This document shows positions 1-13,550 of a DNA stretch of 64,000 bases, piece by piece. Every line of letters starts with the position of its first letter. The stretch's first letter is position 1. The notes under the pieces were generated by a model. The model was given only the letters and a program-made list of their open reading frames with translations. It ran no database searches and was not told where the DNA came from. This DNA is from Neocallimastix lanati (nom. inval.) (lineage: Eukaryota > Neocallimastigomycota > Neocallimastigomycetes > Neocallimastigales > Neocallimastigaceae): positions 259,501 through 323,500 of the forward strand of contig JACVTC010000150.1 in NCBI GenBank assembly GCA_016946835.1, given 5' to 3'. A program made the position numbers and the translations under genes.

Positions 1-289
1 AATCTTTTGCTTTAAATCTAAACTATTTCTAATTCTAACTTTTATAATAATAAACTATAACTAAAATACTTATAGGAGTGATAATTTAATTAATACATTG
101 GATAATAAAAATTACATGAATTTTAAGTTTTAAAAATAAAGTATAAAAATAAAACTATCTAGAATAAATGTTTTTGAATAATATAAAATAATTTTTTTTT
201 TTTTTTTTTTTTTTTAAAATAATCATAAGTTAGAATGATTAATAGTACTTTGATGAAATAAAATTTATTTTTGATTAAATGATTTATAT
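1..289. other. AT-rich 3' flank of Chromo-1
   Basis: Non-coding AT-rich DNA downstream of the Chromo-1 pol stop, with a poly(T) run near 190-215. I see neither a polypurine tract nor a copy of the 5208-5820 LTR here, so the element's 3' LTR must lie left of the window or be lost. Confidence 0.6.
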
Positions 290-4099
<3,810 letters not shown>

Positions 4100-4485
4100 T
4101 TATTCGTTCCAAGATGAATCATCAGCATATCGGTTGAATTCCATGATGTAATGTTGAATATCACCGATTCTTTTTTGCTTTATTGTTCTTAACCTATGGT
4201 TTGCCACGAAAGTTGCGTCATTATTCCCAAAAACCGATTTCATTCGTTCGATGAATTCTTCGTAATTACCTAGGCATGGATCCATGTTTTCAATTAACGT
4301 TGCTGCCCAGTTCATAGCGGTTCCATATAGTCTTAAAATAATGTATACCACTTTTGATTCATCATCAACGAATCTATCTGGATAGATCATAAAAAGAAGT
4401 TCAATTTTAGCGAGGAATCCTTTAAAATACCTTCTATCGCCGGCGAATCCATCCTTGAGTGTTGCATTACTATTGTTTACTTCTT

Positions 4486-4489
<4 letters not shown>
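4100..4489 (-). CDS. Chromo-1 Gag N-terminal part
   Basis: 129 codons of a retrotransposon Gag capsid-type domain (segments FKGFLAKIELLFMIYP and MNWAATLIENMDP fit the Retrotrans_gag family). It ends at TAA 4100-4102. Pol resumes in the same reading frame two codons later, so the unit is a Gag-Pol frame split by a single stop. The neighbouring residues (SSWNE, stop, [10 protein letters not shown]) look like the middle of the usual helix near the end of the capsid domain. This suggests a point mutation of a sense codon (possibly CAA), or a suppressed stop, rather than a natural end of Gag. A poly(A) leader tract (sense strand) abuts the ATG. Confidence 0.8.
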
Positions 4490-4523
<34 letters not shown>

Positions 4524-4722
4524 CTAATTATTGATTACTAATTATTAATTATTAATTATTAATTATTATTAATTATTAAATATTGATTATTACTAATTAT
4601 TATTAATTATTATTATTAATTATTACTAATTATTGAATATTGATTATTACTATTAATTATTACTAATTATTGAATATTGATTATTAATTATTATTATTAA
4701 TTATTAAATATTAATTATTACT

Positions 4723-4768
<46 letters not shown>

Positions 4769-5000
4769 TTATTATAATTATTAATTTTGATTGAATAATA
4801 AATATACAATATAATTAATTATTAGAAGAAGTAAATATTTAATTTCAATATAAATAATTTTAATTTCAAGGATGGCTATATGGATTATTGAAAATATTAA
4901 TAATTTTAATATATAGTAAAATTCAAGGGTTCCGATTGAATTTATAAATTCATGCATGAATTTTGGTAGAAAAATTTATAGTCTTGGTAAGTGGTTTCAA

Positions 5001-5166
5001 AAATAGTAGAAAATGGGATTCCTTAACGGGGTTCCAAAAAGAGTAGTAGAGAATGGGATTCCTTAACGGGGTTCCAAAAAAGAATAGTAGTAAATGGGAT
5101 TCCTTAACGGTGTTCCAAAAATAGTAGTAGAAAATGGGATTCCTTAACGGGGTTCCAAAAAGAGTA
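5001..5166. repeat. 40-bp minisatellite, 4 copies, in Chromo-1 leader
   Basis: Four head-to-tail copies of a 40-41 bp unit with core AATGGGATTCCTTAACGG, starting near 5011, 5051, 5092 and 5132. Variants are few (one G to T in copy 3). It is GC-richer than its surroundings. Confidence 0.9.
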
Positions 5167-5195
5167 AAAGTGCAAAGGTATTGTGCTTAGTTTAG

Positions 5196-5207
5196 TGGTG
5201 TTTTTAT
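5196..5207 (-). promoter_or_regulatory. Self-priming primer-binding site of Chromo-1
   Basis: On the minus strand the 12 nt directly after the LTR end read ATAAAAACACCA. They are a perfect reverse complement of TGGTGTTTTTAT at 5403-5392 inside the LTR. No tRNA-type TGG start is present at the LTR boundary. This geometry (transcript 5' end folds back onto the PBS) is the one established for the Tf1 element of fission yeast. Confidence 0.8.
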
Positions 5208-5820
5208 TGTAACGAATATTGGAATATCCGTGTTTTAAAGAGTGTAACACAATAGGTAAGCACTTTTTGATTAATAAGTAATTTGGTTTTTTTTAAAATA
5301 TAGTTTTATTAATTAAGAAATTTAAAAATATTAATTATAAAGATTAATTATTGTAATATTTCGAATTACTTATTAATTAATTTAATAATTAATAAAAACA
5401 CCATTTTTTATAATATTTTTTTTTTTTTTGGCTGCGAAATTCACTCCTATTTATAGTTTTTCAAAATTTAAATCCATAAAAATTTAAAACCATAAAATCA
5501 TTAAAAAGTTTCATAAAAATTGATTATTTTCGGTTAAAAAGAATCTAAAGGAAATAATGATAAAAGATAAATTAAAATAGAATTTCTATCTGATTTGTTT
5601 CTATTAATTTCTAAGAATTTCTTTTGTTAATTTTTACAGAAATTTATACAGAAACAAATACAGAAACAAATACAGAAATGAAGTATAAAAATTCTTTAAA
5701 ATTTAAATGATATAAAATTTTAGTAAAGGTGTGAGTCGAACCCTAGTGGTTCAGGCTGAGGTCATAGTGACTAACCACTATACCAGCATTCTAATTTCTA
5801 ATTTTTTAAGATTCGTTACA
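5208..5820 (-). mobile_element. 5' LTR of Chromo-1 (LTR family C, copy C1)
   Basis: 613 bp bounded by a perfect 10-bp terminal inverted repeat, TGTAACGAAT (5208-5217) and ATTCGTTACA (5811-5820), with the usual TG/CA ends. On the minus strand it has a tRNA-like module in U3 (5733-5785), a TATAAATA box (5455-5448) and a predicted RNA start at about 5403, followed by AT-rich U5. The interior on the left is the PBS and the gag-pol of Chromo-1. The target-site duplication cannot be checked because the 3' end is outside the window. It sits just downstream of a truncated ankyrin-type gene. Confidence 0.85.
5733..5785 (-). promoter_or_regulatory. tRNA-like A-box/B-box module in C1 LTR
   Basis: Minus strand: A-box-like TGGTATAGTGG, then an inverted repeat (TAGTG and CACTA) where a D-arm would be, then B-box-like GGTTCGACTC about 40 nt on. 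At about 53 nt it is shorter than a tRNA and lacks an obvious acceptor stem or anticodon arm, so it is not a functional tRNA gene. Comparable modules occur in the other two C-type LTRs. Confidence 0.6.
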
Positions 5821-5870
5821 ATTATCTATATTTTGATGTAATCCTAATTTTTTTGCTGGTTTATTAAATA

Positions 5871-6038
5871 TTATACTATATCCAAAGAAATTTTTTCTTT
5901 TATTAAATATAAAAGCGTTTTACTAAAATCATTTATATTTTCAATTATTATTTCATCTTCTTCAAATATTCTTCTAATTTCATTTAAATTTTTATTTTCA
6001 ATTAATTCGATTAACTTTTTTTGGCTAGATACTATCAT
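5871..6038 (-). pseudogene. N-terminal fragment of an ankyrin-repeat-type protein
   Basis: From the ATG at 6038 the reading frame gives a helical start (SQKKLIELIENKNLNEIRR, then LLYLIKEKISLDIV) that resembles the N-termini of ankyrin-repeat proteins common in anaerobic fungi. It ends at 5871, about 50 bp before the C1 LTR, and no ankyrin repeats follow. The frame can also be read from 6143, which adds a hydrophobic stretch of AT-rich DNA that I do not trust. Probably a gene whose body was lost around the LTR insertion. Confidence 0.4.
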
Positions 6039-6143
6039 TATAATAATAAAATGTAATATAAATACAAAATATAAAATTATAATTTGAAAAATCAATTTAT
6101 AAAATAAAAATAAACAAAATAGAAATAAATATAAAATTGACAT

Positions 6144-7440
6144 CGATTATAAATTTATTAATAAAAATAATACCTTAAATATTAAGAAATAAAAGTAATA
6201 CACTTAATTATATAAATTTATAAATCAAATTTTATAAAATTTTATTTATAACATTAGACAAATTTAAATATTGTATTGTACATAATGTTTTTTATATTAT
6301 AACTTCATAAAAAAATAAATCTAATTCATCACAATTTAATTTATATTATTCATTTAAATATAATTTCATAATTTCATAACTTGTTCTTTATTTATATACA
6401 TAATATAAAATAATACATGATATAATATGAAATATTCAAACCTTAATATAAAATAGTTTTTATTATTCAAACATAAATTAATGCATAAATCAAATTTAAA
6501 TCTAATGATTTTATAACAATTTCAATATGTGGCTTGATTTCTATATATCATTTATATTGCATAAATGTTTTAATAATATTCTTATTATTTTATATTTATT
6601 TATATAGTTATTAAATATTTCCTTAAATAATAATTATTAATAGTTTATTTTAATCACAAGAACAATTTATTAAATAGTTAATTATAACTAAATAAAAATA
6701 AAGCATTTCTCGGAATTAAGAGAAGTGTTGTTGTATTAAGTCTAGTTAAGATTAAAAGTTATATCGTATTTAGTAATGTTAAGTTAGTTTGTAATTAAAA
6801 GTAAAAGAAAGTTGTTAAATAGCCTTTTTAAATATATGTAGTTTTTAAATAAAAATAAATAAATAAATAAATAATAAACTAATAAATTTAATAAATAAAT
6901 CCCAACAAAAGTACATCGAACTTTTGAGTTGTATATCATCCATTAATTCAGTTAAATTATTAACTGTTAAATAAAAGTAAATTCAATTAATTTATTATAT
7001 GTTATGTTTAACAAGGGAAGGTTGCATTACGCCAAATTTTCACGTGATGTATATAAATTTGTGGCTATAGCTATATTATGCTACATAATATTATTTTATT
7101 GTATTTTTTTGTTATTTCAATTTTTAAATTAATTATTAAGTGAATAATTAAATAAATCATATAATGGTTGGATTTTATGAATTTATTTAAATGCTATTAA
7201 TAAAAAAATTGTATAAAAATATAAGTGTTATTAAAATATAAATATTATTAATAATAATTCTTTTATTTTAATGTTATTAAAAAAAAATAATTATAATGAT
7301 AAAATTATTAATTATAGAGACGTATTTGAATATTTATTTAAACTGTATAAATTTAATAAGCTTTATAAATTAAATTTTTGAATGACAGAATTCTGATTAT
7401 TTCGTTTGGTTATTTCTCATTTTTTAATTATTTATTATAA
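6144..7440. other. AT-rich intergenic DNA
   Basis: No supportable gene. The only notable items are an AAAT-type simple repeat near 6845-6885 and a small perfect hairpin (CAAAAGT and ACTTTTG) near 6906-6926. Confidence 0.5.
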
Positions 7441-7454
7441 AATAATATTTATAT

Positions 7455-7740
7455 TATATTATTTAAATCAGTTGAACAATCAAACCACAAATTAATAGTA
7501 TTATTTCTATCACATTTAGTATCAATTAACTTAGTTTCAATATTTTTGTAGCGTTCAATTAAGACACTGATTTCATTAGCTTTATTTATTGCTCTTTTTT
7601 TTATTTTCTAAATTCCACTTATTTTTCTTTGATAATCAAAATATGGTAAATGTTCAAGTTCACTTAATTTATCTATTAATTCATAATAAGATGATATTGT
7701 TTGAAATAAATTATTTAAATAACTATTGATTCTGCAATTA
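7455..7740 (-). pseudogene. Coding relic, helical, unknown function
   Basis: On the minus strand a frame of about 95 codons, broken by one TAG, reads as a protein rather than as A/T noise (segments YYELIDKLSELEHLPYFD and ISVLIERYKNIETKLID). It directly follows the FLYWCH/MULE relic and may be its C-terminal part or a separate fused fragment. I do not recognise the family. Confidence 0.35.
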
Positions 7741-8468
7741 TAATATTATTGTTACATGTATTAGAATTTTTTTTTTTTAATTTTTTAAATATTTTATATG
7801 TTTCTTGTTCTTTATTTTGTAATATTGCAAAAGAAGTAGTGTAAAAACTATCTAATTCTTTCTTGTAATAAATATTTGATAACTAAATTTAGGGGCAATA
7901 AAAAATGTACCATCAACAAATATATCATCATTATATTCCCTAAATAATTTTACTTGGAAAGGAGATTGAAAAATTATTAAATTAATATTTTTTGAATATC
8001 ATAAAATTTTCACCTCACTTTGTTTTATAATATTTAGATTCATTAGGAATTTCAGTAAATGTTGTTACATTGGATGGTAGTTTTTTATTTAAATTTCTTG
8101 ATATTTGGGATTTAATTGAATTATATTCTGAACATATAAATCTCATTTCTTTAGAAATTTTATTATATAGGGGTTTTATTTTTATACCATAAGGAATTGA
8201 ACTTTTTTCAATTCCATCTTTAATTTTATGTTTCATTATAGATAGAGATACATCGTATTCTTTTTCAGGATGATTATGTGAACTATCATATTTTAAGATT
8301 TCTTTCTTATCATTTAAAATAGTAAAAGATTTACATTTATTTCTGTACATAAAGTTTTGAATTGTCTTTTCTTATATATGAAAAATTAAATTTATATTTT
8401 TTATTAATAATAATTTATTTTTTTCCTTTGTTAGACTCACTTATATCAATAATAAGATTTTTTTCCAT
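7741..8468 (-). pseudogene. FLYWCH zinc finger / MULE-type transposase relic, copy A
   Basis: Start near 8468 (EKNLIIDISESNKG). A FLYWCH-like zinc-binding region follows: Cys in NKCKSF and the His pair in SSHNHPEKEY. Then comes a linker (KLPSNVTTF.EIPNES) and the start of a Mutator-like transposase domain, marked by DIFVDGTFFIAPKFS, where the Asp would be the first of the catalytic DDE set. Two or more frameshifts (near 8350 and 8010) and stops break it. It parallels copy B at 55398-56246 closely. The family (MULE plus FLYWCH) is known as a transposase; this copy cannot be functional. Confidence 0.6.
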
Positions 8469-8624
8469 TTCTATATTTTTATAAATATTTTTTAATTATA
8501 TAATTAAAATTATTATATTTATTATCTAATATTATTCTAAATGCTAATTTTAAAAAATTAATTTTTCAATTATTTATAAAAAAAAAATAAATAAATAAAG
8601 AATGCAATAGTTAGTACAACTATA

Positions 8625-8890
8625 CAAAATAAAATAAAATAAAATAAAATAAAATAAAATAAAATAAAATAAATAGTAGAATATAAATATAAGTACAGAT
8701 TGAACAAAATAAAATAAAATAAAATAAAATAAAATAAAATAAAATAAAATAAAATAAAATAAAATAAAATAAAATAAAATAAAATAAAATAAAATAAAAT
8801 AAAATAAAATAAAATAAAATAAAATAAAATAAAATAAAATAAAATAAAATAAAATAAAATAAAATAAAATAAAATAAAATAAAATAAAAT
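8625..8890. repeat. (AAAAT)n microsatellite
   Basis: Two blocks of perfect AAAAT pentanucleotide repeats (about 8628-8670 and 8705-8890, more than 35 units in the second), separated by about 35 bp. The long open frames through it are artefacts of a 15-bp-periodic, stop-free repeat. Confidence 0.95.
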
Positions 8891-8951
8891 GAAATGAAAT
8901 AAATATTGAATGTAATAATATAAAAGTACAATAATTTTATTAAAATTTTTT

Positions 8952-9042
8952 ATGGCGTTAACAAAAAATTTTACAAGCCATTAAAAATAAATGGCGTATT
9001 GAAATTTTGTATTATAAAAATTGGCGAAATGAACCACATTCG
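8952..9042 (+). repeat. 91-bp dispersed hairpin repeat, copy 1
   Basis: Begins ATGGCGTTAAC, contains an inner stem (AAGCCATT and AATGGCG), and ends TTGGCGAAATGAACCACATTCG-like. A diverged copy occurs at 58141-58231 with the same ends and a compensated stem. Here it lies about 150 bp upstream of the 9194 gene. Confidence 0.6.
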
Positions 9043-9193
9043 TTTAATGAATTAAAAGAATTATTTATATTAGTTATGATTGGATGAAAATAATTTAATT
9101 AATATTTTATTTTTTTTTTTTTTAAATTTATAATAAATTGATTTATATGTTTTTTAAAAAAATTAAAATTTTAATTAATAAATTATTTTTAAA

Positions 9194-9931
9194 ATGAAAC
9201 TATCTTTTTTAATATTAATTTTAATAATTTCAATTTTTTCTTTAGCTAATTGTACTACTTATTCTGATGTATTAAAACATAAAATTGAAATTGATACAGA
9301 TAAATTAACAAATAGTTTAAGTAAAGAATGTATTGAAGAAGATAAGAATTCTGAATATAGTATTTGTATTCCAGAAATAACTTTAAGTAACTATAAAGAA
9401 TCATGTATAAATGTTAAATCTGAAAAATGTCAAAAATTCTATAATGATATTGATAAATCAAAATATTATCCAATATGTAGTAAAAATCCCTTATATAATG
9501 AGTATCTTCAAATACAAATAATAAAATATATAAAAATAGCATTAGAAATGCAATGTCTTATAGATGAAAATAATGAAATATGTCCAGTTGCTTTAAGTAT
9601 TATACAAGGTGGAGCATATTTTAGTGATCCTTTATCTGATAATTGCAGATCTAAACAATGTACGGATAAATTAATAGAGATATATAAAGACCTTAATCTT
9701 GACCAATATGCAGCTTTGGAAAATCTTTCAACTTCAAACGTTAAATATTCTTATAATAAATTAACATCAATCAAAGATAATATTTCTTATGTAAATTCTG
9801 ATACTTGTAAAAAACTACATGAAACTAACAATAAAAATATTAGTACAAGTAGAGCTATGACTATTAAATTTAATAATATATTATCTACTATCTTAATAAT
9901 TTTAGTATTTTTAATATATTTTATATTTTAG
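9194..9931 (+). CDS. Secreted, membrane- or GPI-anchored cysteine-rich protein
   Basis: 245 residues, intact. The N-terminus is a clear signal peptide (LSFLILILIISIFSLANC). The body has about ten cysteines (for example CLIDENNEIC and CRSKQC), which suggests disulfides in an extracellular domain. The C-terminus ends in a hydrophobic run (ILSTILIILVFLIYFIF) with no charged tail, as in a GPI-attachment signal or a membrane anchor. I do not recognise a named family; function unknown. The start is the first ATG of the frame, about 10 bp after an A/T run. It is flanked upstream by a dispersed hairpin repeat and downstream by a broken lectin-like gene. Confidence 0.8.
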   Translation: MKLSFLILILIISIFSLANCTTYSDVLKHKIEIDTDKLTNSLSKECIEEDKNSEYSICIPEITLSNYKESCINVKSEKCQKFYNDIDKSKYYPICSKNPLYNEYLQIQIIKYIKIALEMQCLIDENNEICPVALSIIQGGAYFSDPLSDNCRSKQCTDKLIEIYKDLNLDQYAALENLSTSNVKYSYNKLTSIKDNISYVNSDTCKKLHETNNKNISTSRAMTIKFNNILSTILIILVFLIYFIF

Positions 9932-10249
9932 AATAATTATATCATTAATACTATTAAAAAATAACATTTTATAATCATATTTAATTATGAATATAAATAT
10001 AAAGATAAAGATAATTATTCTATCATTAAAAATAGTTTATTTTTAAAAAATTGTCCATTATATCTTTTATATATGGAATTATAAATTTTATAATTTCAAA
10101 AATATATATATATATAATATTTTTTAAAACATAATTTTTAAGTAATTAAACCAAAATATATATATATATATTTTTTTAAAATATTATTTTTATAATAATT
10201 TTTAATGAAATATAATAAATTATAAATTTTAAATTTAAATAATAATAAG
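9932..10249. other. AT-rich spacer
   Basis: No gene seen. Short (TA)n runs lie near 10103-10117 and 10155-10170. Confidence 0.5.
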
Positions 10250-11690
10250 ATGTTATTAAAATTAGCTTTATTAATTACCAGTTTAACTAGTATAGGTGCA
10301 ATATCTATTAATAAAATAGAAATTGAAAATATAAATACTTCTAATACATTATTTTCTTTAATAAATACTGAAAAGATGAATAATCTTTTAAACAAATACA
10401 AATTTTATTTAACCTTATCAGATGAAGGTGAATTATTTGTTGAGGATCAATATCATAATTTATATTAGAGTAATTGGAATAAAAGATTATACAGTAATCA
10501 TATAAGATTTGTAAATTCTATTTTATATGATATAACCTCTTGTAATGAACATGTCAGAAATAAATATATTAATTATATATTTGCAAAACCAGAATATTAT
10601 GAATACTATCTTATTCCTAACGATCCAACTAATTTAGTTAAAAATACTATTTTAATAATTTATTAACCGGTGAATTATTACAATCAAAATATAATGCTTC
10701 GTTAAATATTACGGAAAATGAAGCCATATTTTATTATAAAAATTATAGTAATTAAACATTATCTAAAACGTTGGAGTCATTACTATATGTTTATTAAAAG
10801 TAGAAATTTAATTTTGAAATCAAGTACCGGTGAATACAAATGGGCTGTTAACAAAACTATATCTAATAGACCATATGATGCAAAAGAAATAAAAATAAGT
10901 CACTCTTTCGAAGAAGGAGAAATATTATATTGTGGTGACTATTCAATGATTATTCTTAATGGTAAATTATTATATAGAGATCATAATTTGAAGACATCAA
11001 CTGAAATAGATTATGTTAAAAATAACTCAGTGTATTTATTTAAAATAGAAGTTGCAAGTAATAATATAGTTTTATAAATAAAAATAATAAAACTATTAAT
11101 CTATTAGATCTCCTATAATAAATAATAATAGTAGATTGTACTGTGATATTAGAACTCGTAGTATTGCATGGGATATTGGAAATAAGCAAATAATGTGGAG
11201 TTATCCAATGTTCAATTCAGCACCATCTACCTCAATATCTACATCCTCATCTACACCTGAATCTTTGAAACCTCAATCTAGAAAGTATATTTGGTTATAT
11301 AATAGATATTTTAAACAATGTTTATATATGGTTAATCAAAGAGGTAATAATATTAGATATGAAAAATGCAATAAATCATTAAAGAGTTTTAAATGGTATG
11401 TTGAAGTTTTTAATGGTAAATTTTATTTAAAATCTACAATTAATGATAAACTTTGTTTGATTGTCGATAAAAATGAAAATTTATCAGGTAGATGTTATGA
11501 AAATCTTAATGATAAAGTAATTATAAAATATATTCCAAAATTTAAATATATAAAATATAAGGAAAAATGTATTAGTGGAATTGACGATGTTGATGATGAA
11601 TATTCAGAACATTATTTAACTTTAACTACATGTAATGAATCTAACCTAAAAATGTTATGGGAACAAAAAGATGTTCCTAGTACCAATTAA
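10250..11690 (+). pseudogene. Broken secreted lectin-like protein
   Basis: Starts with a plausible signal peptide (LLKLALLITSLTSIGA). The downstream frames, joined only by homology of style, contain segments typical of bulb-type lectin sheets (FYLTLSDEGELFVED and ILYCGDYSMIILNGKLLYRD). They end in a cysteine/tryptophan-spaced region (QCLYMVNQRGN, FKWYVEVFNGKFYL, KLCLIVDKNENLSGRC, ending TTCNESNLKMLWEQ) that looks like a ricin-type beta-trefoil tail. It is interrupted by TAG at 10466-10468 and frame changes near 10655, 10780 and 11075-11130. Carbohydrate binding at the cell surface is an inference; the lesions make the gene non-functional. Confidence 0.5.
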
Positions 11691-11849
11691 TTAAACTTAT
11701 ATATAAAAATAATATTATAAAAAATATAGAAATATTAAAATATTTATTAGTATATAATATATAATTTTTTATTAATAATAAAAGTTATATGTTTATCTCA
11801 CTTATATAATAATAAATAAAAATAATTTTTATAAAATTATAAATTAAAA

Positions 11850-12005
11850 AGAAAATAAAAAAAAATAAAGATTAGAAATTAAGAATTATTTTAATAAAAA
11901 AAAAATAAAGATTAGAAATTAAGAATTATTTTAATAAAAAAAAATAAAGATTAGAAATTAAGAATTATTTTAATAAAAAAAAATAAAGATTAGGAATTAA
12001 ATTTT
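11850..12005. repeat. 39-40 bp tandem repeat, 4 copies
   Basis: Four copies of a unit containing AAATAAAGATTAGAAATTAA, at about 11871, 11911, 11950 and 11990, the last diverged. Confidence 0.85.
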
Positions 12006-12655
12006 ATTTTAAATAAAAAAAAAAATAAAAATAAAAGAGTATAGTTTAAATAAATAATATTAGAAATAATAAATAAAAATTATTACAAATAAAAAAATTT
12101 TAAATAAAAAGAAATTACTACACTACAAATACAACAAATTTTAAACAAAAATAATATAAATAAAATGTATATTTGAATATTATATGATATTAACTAATTT
12201 ATTATATAATATGTTATAATTAATATATATTTTATTTAAAAGTTTTTTTAAAAATTATAAGATTTTTCAGAATTTATTTATTTAATTATTTATTTTTTAA
12301 AATTATAAAATATAATTTATATTATGATAAATAATTGTAAAAATGTAAAAATTTCATTTCATTAAAAAAATATAAAAATTATATATAAAACTAATATTAA
12401 TATTAATGGTACAAATATTACTATCCTATAATAAAGATACCATATTTATTTTTTTTTAAAAAAAAAAAATTCATAAATGTATAAATTGATTGTGTAATTT
12501 TAAATACTTCTAATCCTCTATAATTATTAAAATATTCACAATAAATGAATTGTATTTTAATTAATAATTAGAAAATTATAATGATATATTTAAATTTTAA
12601 TATAAATAATTTATAAAATGATTTTTTTATTAAAATATATTATAAATATATTATT
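12006..12655. other. AT-rich spacer
   Basis: Nothing coding or repeated seen beyond short A/T runs. Confidence 0.5.
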
Positions 12656-12658
12656 AAA

Positions 12659-12902
12659 ATGTTATCTGAATTATTTATTATCATTTATTAACATTTTAAG
12701 CAAATTTATTGCTGCACAAGAAAGTTTTATAGATTCCGAATCAGCTGTTTGGATTTATAATAAAAGTATCGATAAATGGAAAATGGTATATAGATAGTGT
12801 CGAAGATGGTATTTATATTAAGGCAAGCTACAGATACTTCATTATGTATGACTTATATTGATAATAAAATAAAATTAAATGAATGTAATTATATTATAAC
12901 TT
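12659..12902 (+). pseudogene. Secreted beta-trefoil-like fragment
   Basis: ATG 12659 with a hydrophobic leader and a likely cleavage region (FIAAQES). It is followed, across two frame changes, by ESAVWIYNKSIDKWK, IDSVEDGIYIK, LCMTYIDNKIKLNEC. The W/C spacing matches the tail domain of the broken lectin at 10250-11690, so this is probably a related gene fragment. Confidence 0.4.
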
Positions 12903-13550
12903 AATCAATAATATATTTATATATATAACATTACATAAAATGACAAAATGATAACTAATGAAATAAAGGTTTTGTAATTAGAATAATATCACTAATAACG
13001 TTAAAAAATAATAATAATAATAACAATCAAAATTACAGTAATAATAATGCAAGTAATTAAAAGTTTTATTAAAAGATAATATATTGAATTACTACAATAG
13101 GGGGAACTTGAAATTATTTAAATTTATATTAACAAAACTTATAATGAATTTTTTTTTTACGTAATACAGAACTTTTAACATATAGCAATATCTTATTATT
13201 ATAATGAAATTTATATAAAACATTTAGCATTAGCGTCACAAACCAGAAACTATTCTACTTAAAATAAATAACTTCATAATTAAAATTATTTGTGAAATGT
13301 AATAAACTAACCCTCAGTTTAGGTAAAAATAATAATAAAAATCAAAAGACTTTAACGTATTTAAAATAAATATTGACTTCCACAAAGAAAGTGTAAATTC
13401 ATTTCATCATTTATTAAAGAGCAAAATACAAAATGATGAAGACTTAATATGTATATAATACTACAATTGTAACTGTTTTTACGATCATTTGATTAAACAT
13501 GTCATTCCATTGGATATCAATCACACATAGAGGGAATGTTAAAATACAAT
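12903..13550. other. AT-rich DNA left of a copia-leader relic
   Basis: No gene seen. It probably includes eroded sequence of the copia-type element whose leader array follows. Confidence 0.4.

Larger units (their letters stand above)
4490..5207 (-). other. Chromo-1 5' leader
   Basis: Untranslated leader between the 5' LTR and gag. On the plus strand it holds poly(T) runs at about 4490-4521 and 4723-4786 (poly(A) in the sense RNA), an ATT/ATTA simple repeat between them, a 4 x 40-bp minisatellite (5001-5166) and the primer-binding site next to the LTR. Confidence 0.7.

Noticed and set aside
5733-5785. A functional tRNA gene
   Set aside because: Too short, with no acceptor stem or anticodon arm; only the A- and B-box parts are present. 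No complete tRNA gene was recognised anywhere in the window.
8620-8931. Long open frame of FILFYFILFY type
   Set aside because: It is a translation of the AAAAT pentanucleotide repeat; periodic and free of stops by chance.
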